From positions 1-64,000 of the forward strand of contig NZ_PEDL01000005.1 in assembly GCF_002735925.1 (NCBI RefSeq): DNA of 64,000 nt. The letters are read 5' to 3'. This DNA is from Sporanaerobium hydrogeniformans (GTDB lineage: Bacteria; Bacillota; Clostridia; Lachnospirales; Cellulosilyticaceae). Shown in pieces: positions 25,670-34,656 of the stretch. Position 1 is the stretch's first letter. Every line of letters begins with the position of its first letter. A model generated the notes under the pieces. That model made no database searches. It was not told the origin of the DNA and saw only the letters and a list, made by a program, of their open reading frames with translations. The translations under genes and the position numbers were made by a program.

Positions 25670-27424
25670 ATGTCAGAAATTAAAATTACAATCGATGGCA
25701 CCGACGTGATGGTTGCACCAGGTGCAACAATATTAGATGCTGCTAAGAAAATAGGTGTACATATCCCTACTCTTTGCCATTTAGATTTACATGATACAAA
25801 AATGGTGAATCAAGGTGCTTCATGTAGAATATGTGTTGTAGAAGTAGAAGGACGTAGAAATTTAGCGCCTGCTTGTGCAACGCCTGTTACAGACGGAATG
25901 ATCGTTAATACGCGTTCTATTAAAGTACTTCATGCTAGAAAGGTAGTACTTGAACTGCTTTTATCAGACCATCCAAAAGATTGCTTAGTATGTGAAAAAT
26001 CAGGGAATTGTGAACTCCAAGATTTAGCTATTACTTTTGGCATACGTGATATTAAAATAGGTAAAGATGGTGCACAATCCACTTATAGAAAAGATGTAAG
26101 TGAAGCCATAGTTCGTGATATGGATAAATGTATTATGTGTAGACGTTGTGAGACAATGTGTAACAAGGTGCAAGCAGTAGGTGCTTTATCAGGTGTCAAT
26201 AGAGGTTTTAATGCCGTAGTAGCACCCGCTTTTGAGGTAGACCTTATTGATTCGGTATGTACACATTGTGGACAATGCGTAGCTGTCTGTCCAACGGGCG
26301 CTCTTTGTGAAAAGGAACATATATGGAGTGTAGTGGATGCTTTAGCTGATAAAGACAAAATTGTTGTTGTGCAAACTGCACCAGCTGTTAGAGCCGCTTT
26401 AGGTGAAGAATTTGGTATGGAGCCAGGTACACTTGTAACAGGTAAAATGACAGCAGCACTTAGAAGATTAGGATTTAATTATGTATTTGATACAGATTTT
26501 GCTGCTGATGCAACGATTATGGAAGAAGGCGCTGAACTTGTTGACCGTCTAACAAGATTCCAAAATGGTGATCCAACAGTAAAACTACCTATTCTTACAA
26601 GTTGTTGTCCTGCTTGGGTAAACTTTTTTGAAAGTCAATTTCCAGATCTTTTAGATGTACCTTCAACAGCTAAATCACCTCAACAAATGTTTGGTGCTAT
26701 TGCAAAAAGTTATTTTGCTGAAAAAATGAATATTCCAAGAGAAAAAATGGTAGTTGTATCTGTTATGCCATGTTTAGCTAAAAAATATGAAGCTTCTCGT
26801 CCTGAATTTAATAGAGATGTAGATATTTCTATCTCAACAAGAGAGCTTGCACATCTTATTAAGCAAGCTAATATTGACTTTGTAAATCTCCCAGACGAAG
26901 ACTTTGATAATCCATTAGGTGAATCAACAGGTGCATCTGTTATATTTGGTACAACAGGTGGTGTTATTGAAGCTGCTGTACGTACGGCTTATGAAGTCAT
27001 TACAGGGGAGACTCTTGAAAAGGTAGATTTTGAAGAGTTAAGAGGCTTTGAAGGCATAAGAAATGCTACTGTAAAAGTAGGTAATCTAGACCTTAATATA
27101 GGTATTGCCCATGGCCTTAGTAATGCAAAAGCACTTCTTGAAGAAATCAGAAATGGTAATCCAAAGAATTTCCATGCGATTGAAATCATGGCTTGTCCAG
27201 GTGGATGTATAGGTGGAGGTGGTCAGCCTTATCACCACGGCAATAGTGAGATTCTTAAGAAACGCCAGACAGCAATTTATAATGAAGATAAGAATAAGGT
27301 TCTTCGTAAATCTCATGAAAATCCATTTATTAAAGAAATGTATAAAGATTATTTTGAAAAACCAATGAGCCATAAAGCACATAAACTTCTTCATACTTCA
27401 TATGAAGCAAAGGAAAAAATGTAA
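25670..27424 (+). CDS. hydA: [FeFe] hydrogenase catalytic subunit HydA
   Basis: A 584-residue M3-type [FeFe] hydrogenase. In order: N-terminal [2Fe-2S] ferredoxin (CHLDLH, ASCRICVVEVEG), a His-Cys3 [4Fe-4S] segment (DHPKDCLVCEKSGNCELQ), two [4Fe-4S] clusters (CIMCRRCETMC, CTHCGQCVAVC), then the H-cluster with canonical L1 TSCCPAWV, L2 MPCLAKKYE and L3 MACPGGCIGGGGQPY. All ligands and the proton-relay Cys are present, so it should produce or take up H2. A GTG at 25661 is in frame; the ATG at 25670 fits GGGAG better. A terminator follows. Confidence 0.96.
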   Translation: MSEIKITIDGTDVMVAPGATILDAAKKIGVHIPTLCHLDLHDTKMVNQGASCRICVVEVEGRRNLAPACATPVTDGMIVNTRSIKVLHARKVVLELLLSDHPKDCLVCEKSGNCELQDLAITFGIRDIKIGKDGAQSTYRKDVSEAIVRDMDKCIMCRRCETMCNKVQAVGALSGVNRGFNAVVAPAFEVDLIDSVCTHCGQCVAVCPTGALCEKEHIWSVVDALADKDKIVVVQTAPAVRAALGEEFGMEPGTLVTGKMTAALRRLGFNYVFDTDFAADATIMEEGAELVDRLTRFQNGDPTVKLPILTSCCPAWVNFFESQFPDLLDVPSTAKSPQQMFGAIAKSYFAEKMNIPREKMVVVSVMPCLAKKYEASRPEFNRDVDISISTRELAHLIKQANIDFVNLPDEDFDNPLGESTGASVIFGTTGGVIEAAVRTAYEVITGETLEKVDFEELRGFEGIRNATVKVGNLDLNIGIAHGLSNAKALLEEIRNGNPKNFHAIEIMACPGGCIGGGGQPYHHGNSEILKKRQTAIYNEDKNKVLRKSHENPFIKEMYKDYFEKPMSHKAHKLLHTSYEAKEKM

Positions 27425-27460
27425 ACGCAAAGAAAGTTTTATTGAATAATAGAAGAATAA

Positions 27461-27500
27461 AAAAGATAGAAGGCAAAGGATTTGTTTTCTATCTTTTTTT
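27461..27500 (+). terminator. Terminator of the hydrogenase operon
   Basis: AAAAGATAGAA (27461-27471) pairs with TTCTATCTTTT (27487-27497) and is followed by more T. It separates hydA from the HydS/SpoIIE operon. Confidence 0.85.
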
Positions 27501-27769
27501 ATTTGAACAATAAGTTTTAATAGATTTCTACTTAATCAAACTTATAGTTAGCTTTTGACAAGAAAGAACTGATTCATTAAAGATATAAGTAAACTGCTAA
27601 AAGTTATGAAAGGAATAAAGGGAGGATAGATGAATTTAAAAGAAAAGCAAAGTAAGAAGGGATAAAAAAAAGTCAAGAAAATAAGAAATCATTTGATTGA
27701 CTAAAAAATAACAATGGAGTATGCTAGATTGAGAGAAGCAAATGAGGTTCTAGTAAAGGAGTGGGGAAA
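27501..27769 (+). promoter_or_regulatory. Long intergenic region with two candidate promoters before the second sensor operon
   Basis: The 345-base gap after hydA holds a terminator, then two promoter-like pairs. One is TTGACA (27555-27560) with a weak TAAAGA at 17 bases. The better one is TTGACT (27697-27702) with TATGCT (27720-27725) at exactly 17 bases. Between them lies a tiny open frame with a strong ribosome binding site (27630-27665). I see no perfect Rex site here. Confidence 0.45.
27630..27665 (+). CDS. Possible 11-residue leader peptide (speculative)
   Basis: An ATG with AAAGGGAGG correctly spaced upstream begins the frame MNLKEKQSKKG and stops at TAA. The frame is far too short to judge by codon use. 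A chance occurrence is possible, but the ribosome binding site is better than that of many real genes nearby. Confidence 0.2.
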   Translation: MNLKEKQSKKG

Positions 27770-28015
27770 ATGAAGGTTGTTAAAATTTGTATTGGAAGTG
27801 CTTGTCATCTCAAAGGCTCCTATCATGTAATAGAGGCTTTTAAGGGATTGATTGAAGAATATAAGCTTGAAGAAGAAATAGAATTAAGTGCTGCTTTTTG
27901 TGTAGGAAAATGTACTGAAGCAGTATCTGTTGTGAGATGGGATGGTGAAGTGCTATCCGTTACCAAAGCTAATGCAAGAGAGATATTTATTAACCAAATT
28001 GTTGCCTATCTTTAA
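27770..28015 (+). CDS. Small NuoE-like [2Fe-2S] thioredoxin-fold protein
   Basis: An 81-residue protein equal to the C-terminal [2Fe-2S] domain of NuoE/HydC. The Cys pattern is CIGSACHLKGS and FCVGKCTEAVSV. It has lost the N-terminal helical domain. It probably delivers electrons to, or senses redox state with, the H-domain/PAS protein 13 bases downstream. The ATG at 27770 is favoured over the GTG at 27761 by the GGAG spacing. Confidence 0.8.
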   Translation: MKVVKICIGSACHLKGSYHVIEAFKGLIEEYKLEEEIELSAAFCVGKCTEAVSVVRWDGEVLSVTKANAREIFINQIVAYL

Positions 28016-28028
28016 GGAGTGACTACCT

Positions 28029-29744
28029 ATGTGGATTATTAATTTTTCAGAAGCAGATTGTAAAAATTGTTATGCTTGTGTAAGAGCCTGTCCAGTACAT
28101 GCTATTGAAGTAAAAGCAGAACAAGCTCAAATTATGAAGGAAAGGTGTATCGGTTGTGGCAGATGTCTCAAGGCATGTCCTAAAAATGCCAAGCAAGTAA
28201 AGCCTGAATTAGAAAGCGTAAAAGAATATGTGAAAAGACCTGGAAAGGTTGTAGCTACTGTAGCACCTACTTATGTGGGTGTGTTTGGCGAAAATGCAAG
28301 TAAGCTTAGCACAGCTCTTAAAATGCTAGGTTTTGATGCAGTAGAGGAGACAGTAGTAGGTGCTGACTTTGTAACCGAGCAATATGAAGCTTATGCCCAA
28401 AAAGAGGATGATGCTTGTTATATTACAAGTTGTTGTTCTTCAGTAGTTTATTTGATTGAAAAGCATCACCCTAAACTTATCCCTCATTTAATTCCAGTGG
28501 TTTCACCTGTTGTGTGTCATGCTAGAATGTTAAAGCAAACTTATGGTACAACTAGCAAGGTAGTTTTCATTGGTCCATGTCTTTCTAAAAAGATAGAAGG
28601 CCATGAGGAAGAAAGTATAGATGCCGTACTTACTTTTGATGAATTAGAAAAGTGGCTAGCAGAAGAAAATATTCATTTAAATGATTTAACTAAAAGTGCT
28701 TTTGACCAAACCAATAGTAAACAGGCCTTTTACCCACTTGTAGGGGGAGCTACTAAAACGGTTAAACAAGAGGGACTTAAAAAGCAAATTATCCCTGTAG
28801 ATGGTGTAGAGGAATGTAAGGAAGTACTAAAAGCTATAGAAGAAGGAAGCCTTAAAAACATTCTCTTCGAAATGAATTGTTGTAGACATAGCTGTGTAGG
28901 TGGTCCAGGACTTTCAGAAGATGGTAGAAGCGTTTATGAACGTAAAGAATGGATTAAGAAATATGTAAAAGAGCAACAAAAGCAAGGTGAAGGATGTAAA
29001 CAGACAGATATGAGAGCTATAAAAGGCTTAGAGATAGGACGCCGTTTTGAGCCACTTTATGTACCACTTAAAAAACCTAAAGAAGGACAAATACGTGAGA
29101 TTTTGGGAAGTATTGGTAAGTATACCGAAAATGATGAACTTAATTGTGGAAGCTGTGGTTACCCTACTTGTCGAGATAAAGCTATTGCTGTTTTTAATGG
29201 TATGGCAGAACCCAATATGTGTTTGCCTTTTATGCGTCAAAAAGCAGAAACTTTAAGTAATGTTATTTTTGATGCGACACCCAATCTCATTATTATTGTA
29301 AATAAAGAATTAGAAATTATAGACTTAAATCCTTCAGCTGCTCAATTCTTTCATACAACAAAGGAAAGTATGATCGATCTACCTATTGAGATTTTATTGG
29401 ATACCGATATTTTTATGCAGGTAAAAGAAGCTAAACGTAATGTGGTTAGTCAAAAAAAGATAGTTAAAAATACACAATCTACAGTTATTCAAAGTGTGAT
29501 TTGGATTGAATATCATCAGGTGATGCTTTGGATTGCACATGATATCAGCCGAGATGAAAAATTAGAAAAGCGTCTTCAGACCATGAAAATTGATGCGATT
29601 AATATGGCACAACAAGTTATTAATAAGCAGATGACAGTAGCTCAAGAAATTGCAAGTCTTTTAGGGGAGACCACTGCAGAGACCAAGGTAACGCTAACTC
29701 AACTTAAACATTTGATTCAAACAGAAGAGGACGTGAAACCATGA
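28029..29744 (+). CDS. HydS-like sensor: ferredoxin, hydrogenase H-domain, Fes cluster and PAS domain
   Basis: A 571-residue protein. Two [4Fe-4S] motifs (CKNCYACVRAC, CIGCGRCLKAC) lead into an H-domain with L1 TSCCSSVVYL, L2 GPCLSKKIE and L3 NCCRHSCVGG. A Fes cluster (CGSCGYPTCRDKA) and a PAS domain from about residue 410 (FDATPNLIIIVNKELEIIDLN) follow, then a helical tail. The H-cluster Cys ligands are kept while the surrounding residues differ from HydA, as in HydS-type proteins proposed to sense H2 or redox state. It overlaps the SpoIIE-type phosphatase gene by four bases (ATGA), suggesting that PAS output controls the phosphatase. Confidence 0.86.
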   Translation: MWIINFSEADCKNCYACVRACPVHAIEVKAEQAQIMKERCIGCGRCLKACPKNAKQVKPELESVKEYVKRPGKVVATVAPTYVGVFGENASKLSTALKMLGFDAVEETVVGADFVTEQYEAYAQKEDDACYITSCCSSVVYLIEKHHPKLIPHLIPVVSPVVCHARMLKQTYGTTSKVVFIGPCLSKKIEGHEEESIDAVLTFDELEKWLAEENIHLNDLTKSAFDQTNSKQAFYPLVGGATKTVKQEGLKKQIIPVDGVEECKEVLKAIEEGSLKNILFEMNCCRHSCVGGPGLSEDGRSVYERKEWIKKYVKEQQKQGEGCKQTDMRAIKGLEIGRRFEPLYVPLKKPKEGQIREILGSIGKYTENDELNCGSCGYPTCRDKAIAVFNGMAEPNMCLPFMRQKAETLSNVIFDATPNLIIIVNKELEIIDLNPSAAQFFHTTKESMIDLPIEILLDTDIFMQVKEAKRNVVSQKKIVKNTQSTVIQSVIWIEYHQVMLWIAHDISRDEKLEKRLQTMKIDAINMAQQVINKQMTVAQEIASLLGETTAETKVTLTQLKHLIQTEEDVKP

Positions 29745-30901
29745 AATTCTTTATAGATTTTGCAACAGGGAGTTTAAATAAACAAGGTGAAGAATTATGT
29801 GGAGATAAAGTGGAATTTGTACAAGAGGAAGAGAGTTTTATAGCTGTTCTTTCTGATGGATTAGGAAGTGGCGTGAAGGCAAATATTTTAGCTACTTTAA
29901 CGGCTAAAATTGCCATTACAATGCTTAAAGAGGGACTATCTATTGAAGAGGTTGTAGATACCATTATTCATACTCTACCGGTATGCTCAGTACGTAAATT
30001 AGCTTATTCGACCTTTACCATTATTAAAGTTAATAAAGAAGGTATGGTGTATGTAGTAGAGTTTGATAATCCAAGTGTGTTTTTTCTTAGAAACAATCAA
30101 GTGATTCCTCTTGATACAACAGTGAAGGAGATTAACGGACGTCAAATCAAAGAGAGTCAATTTGAATTACAGGAAAAAGATATTCTTGTTTTTGTCAGTG
30201 ATGGAGTGATCCATGCAGGAGCCGGTATGATTTTAAATTTAGGTTGGAGCTGGAAAGAAGTGGCAAATTACTTGCAGACAGTCACAGACCGAGAAACAAC
30301 AGCCAAGATGGTAACTAATCTTTTGTTAGGGGTTTGTGAGGATCTTTATATCAAACGTCCAGGAGATGATACAACAGTAGCAGCTATTAAAGCCATTACG
30401 CCAAAGAAAGCTACTTTACTTTCAGGCCCACCTGTTGATAAAAATAGGGATAAAGAGATGATTAGTCATTTAATGCATACTATCGGGAAAAAAATTGTAT
30501 GTGGTGGAACAGCTGCTAATATGGTTGCACGGGAGTTAGGAACAGAGATTAAAACGAGTTTTGAGATGCCTGATCCCAATATCCCACCTATTGGCTACAT
30601 ACGAGGAATTGATTTGGTAACTGAGGGAATCTTAACTTTAAAAGGAGCGGTAGAACGATTAGAAAGAGTAAAGGTATCTAAAGAGCTGGATTTTCTTTAT
30701 GCAGGTGATGGTGCCTCTCAGCTAGCACGTATCCTTTTTGAAGACTGTACACATATTAAAATGCTTATAGGAAGGGCTATTAACCCAGCTCATCAGAATC
30801 CGGATTTTCCTAATGAATTAAGTATTAAACTTCATGTGTTGCATCGATTAGAGCAAGTTTTAATCAGCTTGGGAAAAATTGTAGAAGTAGAATATTACTA
30901 A
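29741..30901 (+). CDS. SpoIIE-family PP2C phosphatase
   Basis: A 386-residue protein. Residues 1-220 are a PPM/SpoIIE phosphatase: GDKVEFV, SDGLGSGVKAN, VFVSDGVIHAG and RPGDDTTVAAIKA carry the metal ligands. Residues of about 225-386 form an additional C-terminal domain found in hydrogenase-associated members (VCGGTAANMVARELG, GYIRGIDLVTEGILTL); its function is unknown to me. It should dephosphorylate a partner in a switch controlled by the upstream PAS/H-domain sensor. The transcription unit ends at a terminator. Confidence 0.88.
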   Translation: MKFFIDFATGSLNKQGEELCGDKVEFVQEEESFIAVLSDGLGSGVKANILATLTAKIAITMLKEGLSIEEVVDTIIHTLPVCSVRKLAYSTFTIIKVNKEGMVYVVEFDNPSVFFLRNNQVIPLDTTVKEINGRQIKESQFELQEKDILVFVSDGVIHAGAGMILNLGWSWKEVANYLQTVTDRETTAKMVTNLLLGVCEDLYIKRPGDDTTVAAIKAITPKKATLLSGPPVDKNRDKEMISHLMHTIGKKIVCGGTAANMVARELGTEIKTSFEMPDPNIPPIGYIRGIDLVTEGILTLKGAVERLERVKVSKELDFLYAGDGASQLARILFEDCTHIKMLIGRAINPAHQNPDFPNELSIKLHVLHRLEQVLISLGKIVEVEYY

Positions 30902-30904
30902 TCT

Positions 30905-30944
30905 AAAAAGTGATAGGCGACAGATAAGTCTCTATCACTTTTTT
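30905..30944 (+). terminator. Terminator after the SpoIIE-type phosphatase gene
   Basis: AAAAAGTGATAG (30905-30916) pairs with CTATCACTTTTT (30932-30943), with a 15-base loop and a T-tract. Confidence 0.85.
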
Positions 30945-30983
30945 AGGTGTTTAAATTAAAATAATTAAACATTATCTTCTTTA

Positions 30984-31012
30984 TTGCTAATTAAAAAAGT
31001 ATTTGATATACT
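30984..31012 (+). promoter_or_regulatory. Promoter of the L,D-transpeptidase gene
   Basis: TTGCTA (30984-30989) and TATACT (31007-31012) are 17 bases apart, 41 bases before the GTG start. Confidence 0.6.
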
Positions 31013-31053
31013 TAAAAGGTAAAAAATGGAAATTAGTAATAGGGGGATAAAAC

Positions 31054-32586
31054 GTGAAAAAAATACCAGTGATGTTATGTACTGCAGCATTTTGTACACA
31101 AATAATTTGGGGAAATGACGTAGTAGGAAAGACAGTAACTAACTTGAATCAAGTCCAGCAACTGGAGACAGTTGAAAAGGAGCAGATAGTTACTCAAGAA
31201 GAGGAAATAAAAGACATAGCTATAAATCGCCCACTACAGAAATGGGATTTTGATATTAAGAAGCCTTTAGGTAACTTACAGCTAAGCAAAATAAAAGTAA
31301 GTTTAGCAGATAGAAGCTATGATACATATGAACTTGAAGGAGGAGTGTATATTCCCCTTCTTGCTTTAGAGAATATGGGATTTGTCATTCAAAAATTAGA
31401 AGGTGGATTAAAACTTAACTGGAAGAATAGTTCAGGGTCAAAAACAATACCAACACTGCATAATCAAGTTGTAACCTTTAGTGAACAAGTTGTTTACATA
31501 GGACCTTTTCGTTTTTTTTGTTTGCAAACTAAAGATCAACTTTTAATTTCTGTTAAGGCACTAGAGAATTATTTTGAAATAATAGCGACTTCAACAGAAA
31601 AAATTCTCTCTCCCTATATATATATACCCGAGCATTACATAGAGGTAGATGAAGAAGGCATAAAGAATGTGGGAGCTGAAGTATTAGAAGTTGATTTTCA
31701 GCGTCTTTACTGGGAAAAAGGGCAAGTTGTTGAGGAACCAGCTCAAAAATGGCAACTTAGTCCAGGAGAGAAAAGAGCTTTTGATACACCACAAGGTATT
31801 TCGAAGGATGCAAAGTTTTTAACGACTCACCTCTTAGAATGGCTTTGTGAAGGAATACGCATGGAAAGTACTTTACCTATAGGAAAAGAGGAAATAGCTC
31901 TTTTAAAAGAATACGAACAGAAAATAACTAAAGAAGAACAAAATACTGAAGAATCTATACTTTTTCCTACTTTTGTTATTGAAGGGACTATGAAATATGC
32001 GACAAATGGTTTTAAAAAAGGGGAAAAAGTACAAGTTTGGGCTGCACAAGATGGTTTTTATTATTGGGTGATTTCAGTAAAGGGGCAAAAGGTTAAGGTG
32101 CCTTGGAGAAGTGTAAGTATTCCTAAAAATCCTCAACCTCTTAAAAATCAGCCAACGAAGGAGCAAATAGAAGGCTTTATTAATAGTACAGGGATGAAAA
32201 GTAAGACAGCTTATTTGATTTGGTCAGACTTATCACGTCAGTATACCTATGTTTTTGAGGACAAAGGGAAAGGGTGGGAACTTATCCGGCGTATGGCTTG
32301 TTCTTCTGGTAACAATGTAACACCTACTCCAACAGGTGAATTTGAGTTAACCAATCGTGTACCTTATTTTGGACTTGATAAAGGCTATCGTTGCAAAAAT
32401 GCCTATCAAATCTTTGGAGATTACTTGTATCATTCTGTTCTTTTTGATGTAACGGGTTCTCGTATTATTAGTGGTTATAATCAGCTTGGACAGCAAGCTT
32501 CTCACGGATGTATCCGTTTAGCACCTGAGGATAGTTTATGGCTTTATGAGACAATGCAAAAAGGGACTAAGGTGTGGATCCGCTAA
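31054..32586 (+). CDS. Secreted L,D-transpeptidase (YkuD domain)
   Basis: A 510-residue exported protein. The N-terminal KKIPVMLCTAAFCTQIIWG is a signal peptide. Residues of about 75-190 look like a copper amine oxidase N-terminal-like (stalk protein) domain, with paired VYIPLLALENMGF strands. An SH3-like region (KGEKVQVWAAQDGFYYWV) precedes the C-terminal YkuD catalytic domain with SHGCIRL (Ser483, catalytic Cys486). It should form 3-3 cross-links or attach proteins to peptidoglycan. Single gene with its own promoter and a GTG start after GGGGG. Confidence 0.88.
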   Translation: MKKIPVMLCTAAFCTQIIWGNDVVGKTVTNLNQVQQLETVEKEQIVTQEEEIKDIAINRPLQKWDFDIKKPLGNLQLSKIKVSLADRSYDTYELEGGVYIPLLALENMGFVIQKLEGGLKLNWKNSSGSKTIPTLHNQVVTFSEQVVYIGPFRFFCLQTKDQLLISVKALENYFEIIATSTEKILSPYIYIPEHYIEVDEEGIKNVGAEVLEVDFQRLYWEKGQVVEEPAQKWQLSPGEKRAFDTPQGISKDAKFLTTHLLEWLCEGIRMESTLPIGKEEIALLKEYEQKITKEEQNTEESILFPTFVIEGTMKYATNGFKKGEKVQVWAAQDGFYYWVISVKGQKVKVPWRSVSIPKNPQPLKNQPTKEQIEGFINSTGMKSKTAYLIWSDLSRQYTYVFEDKGKGWELIRRMACSSGNNVTPTPTGEFELTNRVPYFGLDKGYRCKNAYQIFGDYLYHSVLFDVTGSRIISGYNQLGQQASHGCIRLAPEDSLWLYETMQKGTKVWIR

Positions 32587-32670
32587 ACCGTATAGAGATA
32601 AATAGAATAAGGATGGAACGGGCATACTTGAATAAAAGCGACTGAGTAACTGTAGAATTTTAGAAAATTA

Positions 32671-32679
32671 TGGTATACT
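32671..32679 (+). promoter_or_regulatory. Candidate extended -10 promoter of the M18 aminopeptidase gene
   Basis: TGGTATACT is an extended -10 (TGn plus TATACT at 32674-32679), 29 bases before the start. The -35 position holds only a weak TGTAGA. Confidence 0.4.
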
Positions 32680-32707
32680 ACAGCTAGCAACTGATAAGGA
32701 GGATAAC

Positions 32708-34102
32708 ATGACAACATTGAAAAAAGAGTATAAAACCGTATGGTCTCAGTATTCTGAGGCAGATTTAAAGGCACTGTTTGCTTATGGTGAGCGTTATAAA
32801 GCATTCATTTCTAACTGTAAAACAGAAAGAGAATGTGTACGCACAATGGTGAAGTATGCTGAGAAAGAGGGCTATCAAAATATAGAAGAGCTAATGAAGC
32901 AAAATGCCCAAATTGGCCCTGGGGCAAAAGTATATGCCAATTATAAGGATAAAACACTTATTCTCTTTTGTGTAGGTGAGCGTCCTTTAGAAGAAGGGCT
33001 TAACTTATTAGGAGCTCATTTAGATTCACCACGCCTTGACTTAAAGCCTAACCCACTTTATGAGGATAATGAACTAGCTATGTTTAAAACACACTATTAT
33101 GGTGGCGTAAAGAAATACCAATGGGTAGCCCTTCCCTTAGCTATTCATGGTGTAGTGGCTAAAAAAGATGGGACAGTTGTAAATATTCATATTGGTGAAG
33201 CAGAAGAAGACCCTGTAGTAGGTATTTCTGATTTACTGATTCATTTAGCGAAAGAACAGCTAGAGAAAAAACTAGGAGATGCTATTTCGGGTGAAGATCT
33301 TAATATTTGTTTAGGTAGTATGCCACTAGAGGGTGAAGAAAAGCAAGCTGTAAAAGCGAATATTTTACATTTATTAAATGAAAAATACGGTATTGACGAA
33401 GAAGACCTTGTGTCTGCTGAAATCGAAATCGTACCAGCTGGTAAGGCGAGAGATTATGGTCTAGATCGTAGCATGATTATTGGCTATGGACAAGATGACC
33501 GTGTATGTGCTTATGCTTCTTTTGAGGCACAGCTTGAAGTGACAAATCCAAAGAAAACAACAGTATGTGTGCTTGTAGATAAAGAAGAAATTGGCAGCGT
33601 AGGAGCTTCGGGTATGCAATCTAAGTTTTTCGAAAATAGTGTAGCTGAGCTGCTTAATTTAGTAGGTGACTATTCAAGCCTTAAATTACGTCGTACTTTA
33701 GCTCATTCTAAAATGCTTTCTTCAGATGTAACAGCAGGCTACGATCCAAACCATCCTACGGTTTTAGAAAAGCAAAATGCGGCTTATTTTGGGAAAGGTG
33801 TGGTATTTAACAAATACACTGGTTCCAGAGGAAAATCAGGTTCTAACGAGGCAAATGCAGAATATTTAGCTGAGCTTCGTCGTATTATGGCCGATAATCA
33901 TGTAACATGGCAAACTTCTGAACTTGGTCGCATTGACTTAGGTGGTGGTGGAACAATTGCTTATATACTTGCCAACTACGGTATGGATGTTATAGACTGT
34001 GGAGTAGCAGTGCATAGTATGCATGCACCATGGGAAATCACCAGTAAGGCAGACATCTATGAAATGCGAAAGGCTTATATAGCCTTTTTACAAAATGCTT
34101 AA
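32708..34102 (+). CDS. M18 family aminopeptidase
   Basis: A 464-residue cytosolic aspartyl aminopeptidase-type enzyme. Dinuclear-metal motifs are visible: LLGAHLDSPRLDLKP (first His/Asp), DKEEIGSVGASG (Glu pair), and the C-terminal AVHSMHAPWEI (last metal His). The insertion carrying the DDR-type segment YGQDDRVCAYAS is present. It trims N-terminal residues from peptides. AAGGAGG precedes the ATG. A cyclophilin gene follows 21 bases later. Confidence 0.92.
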   Translation: MTTLKKEYKTVWSQYSEADLKALFAYGERYKAFISNCKTERECVRTMVKYAEKEGYQNIEELMKQNAQIGPGAKVYANYKDKTLILFCVGERPLEEGLNLLGAHLDSPRLDLKPNPLYEDNELAMFKTHYYGGVKKYQWVALPLAIHGVVAKKDGTVVNIHIGEAEEDPVVGISDLLIHLAKEQLEKKLGDAISGEDLNICLGSMPLEGEEKQAVKANILHLLNEKYGIDEEDLVSAEIEIVPAGKARDYGLDRSMIIGYGQDDRVCAYASFEAQLEVTNPKKTTVCVLVDKEEIGSVGASGMQSKFFENSVAELLNLVGDYSSLKLRRTLAHSKMLSSDVTAGYDPNHPTVLEKQNAAYFGKGVVFNKYTGSRGKSGSNEANAEYLAELRRIMADNHVTWQTSELGRIDLGGGGTIAYILANYGMDVIDCGVAVHSMHAPWEITSKADIYEMRKAYIAFLQNA

Positions 34103-34123
34103 AGAAAAGTGGAGGAAAATAAA

Positions 34124-34630
34124 ATGGAAAATACAAACCCAGTTGTAACAATTACAATGGAAGATGGCAGTCAAATTGTAGGAGAGCTTTATCCAGAAAT
34201 TGCACCTGAAACAGTTAAGAACTTCATAAATCTTATCCAAAAAGGTTTTTATGATGGTTTAACTTTTCACCGTGTTATCAGTGGCTTTATGATCCAAGGT
34301 GGATGCCCACAAGGGACAGGAACAGGTGGTCCAGGTTACCATATTAAAGGTGAATTTAGTGCCAATGGCTTTAAAAATGATTTAAAACATACACGTGGTG
34401 TATTCTCCATGGCACGTGCAATGGATCCTAACTCTGCAGGCTCACAGTTTTTTATTATGCATCAAGATTCACCTCATTTAGATGGACAATATGCAGCCTT
34501 TGGTAAAGTGATAGAAGGAATGGATATAGTAGATGCTATTGCAAGCACCCAAACAAACTTTATGGATCAACCCACTGTACCTGTTGTAATGAAAACAGTT
34601 ACTGTAGATACAAAAGGTAAAGACTACTAG
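34124..34630 (+). CDS. Cytosolic cyclophilin-type peptidyl-prolyl isomerase
   Basis: A 168-residue cyclophilin with the active-site segments FHRVISGFMIQGG, FSMARAMDPNSAGSQFFIM and FGKVIEGMDIVD. It lacks a signal peptide and should assist prolyl folding in the cytosol. The ATG at 34124 has GGAGG eight bases upstream; an in-frame GTG at 34109 precedes that site and is rejected. It lies between two peptidase genes. Confidence 0.93.
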   Translation: MENTNPVVTITMEDGSQIVGELYPEIAPETVKNFINLIQKGFYDGLTFHRVISGFMIQGGCPQGTGTGGPGYHIKGEFSANGFKNDLKHTRGVFSMARAMDPNSAGSQFFIMHQDSPHLDGQYAAFGKVIEGMDIVDAIASTQTNFMDQPTVPVVMKTVTVDTKGKDY

Positions 34631-34656
34631 ATGAAAGAAAGAAGAGGGGGAGCTAT

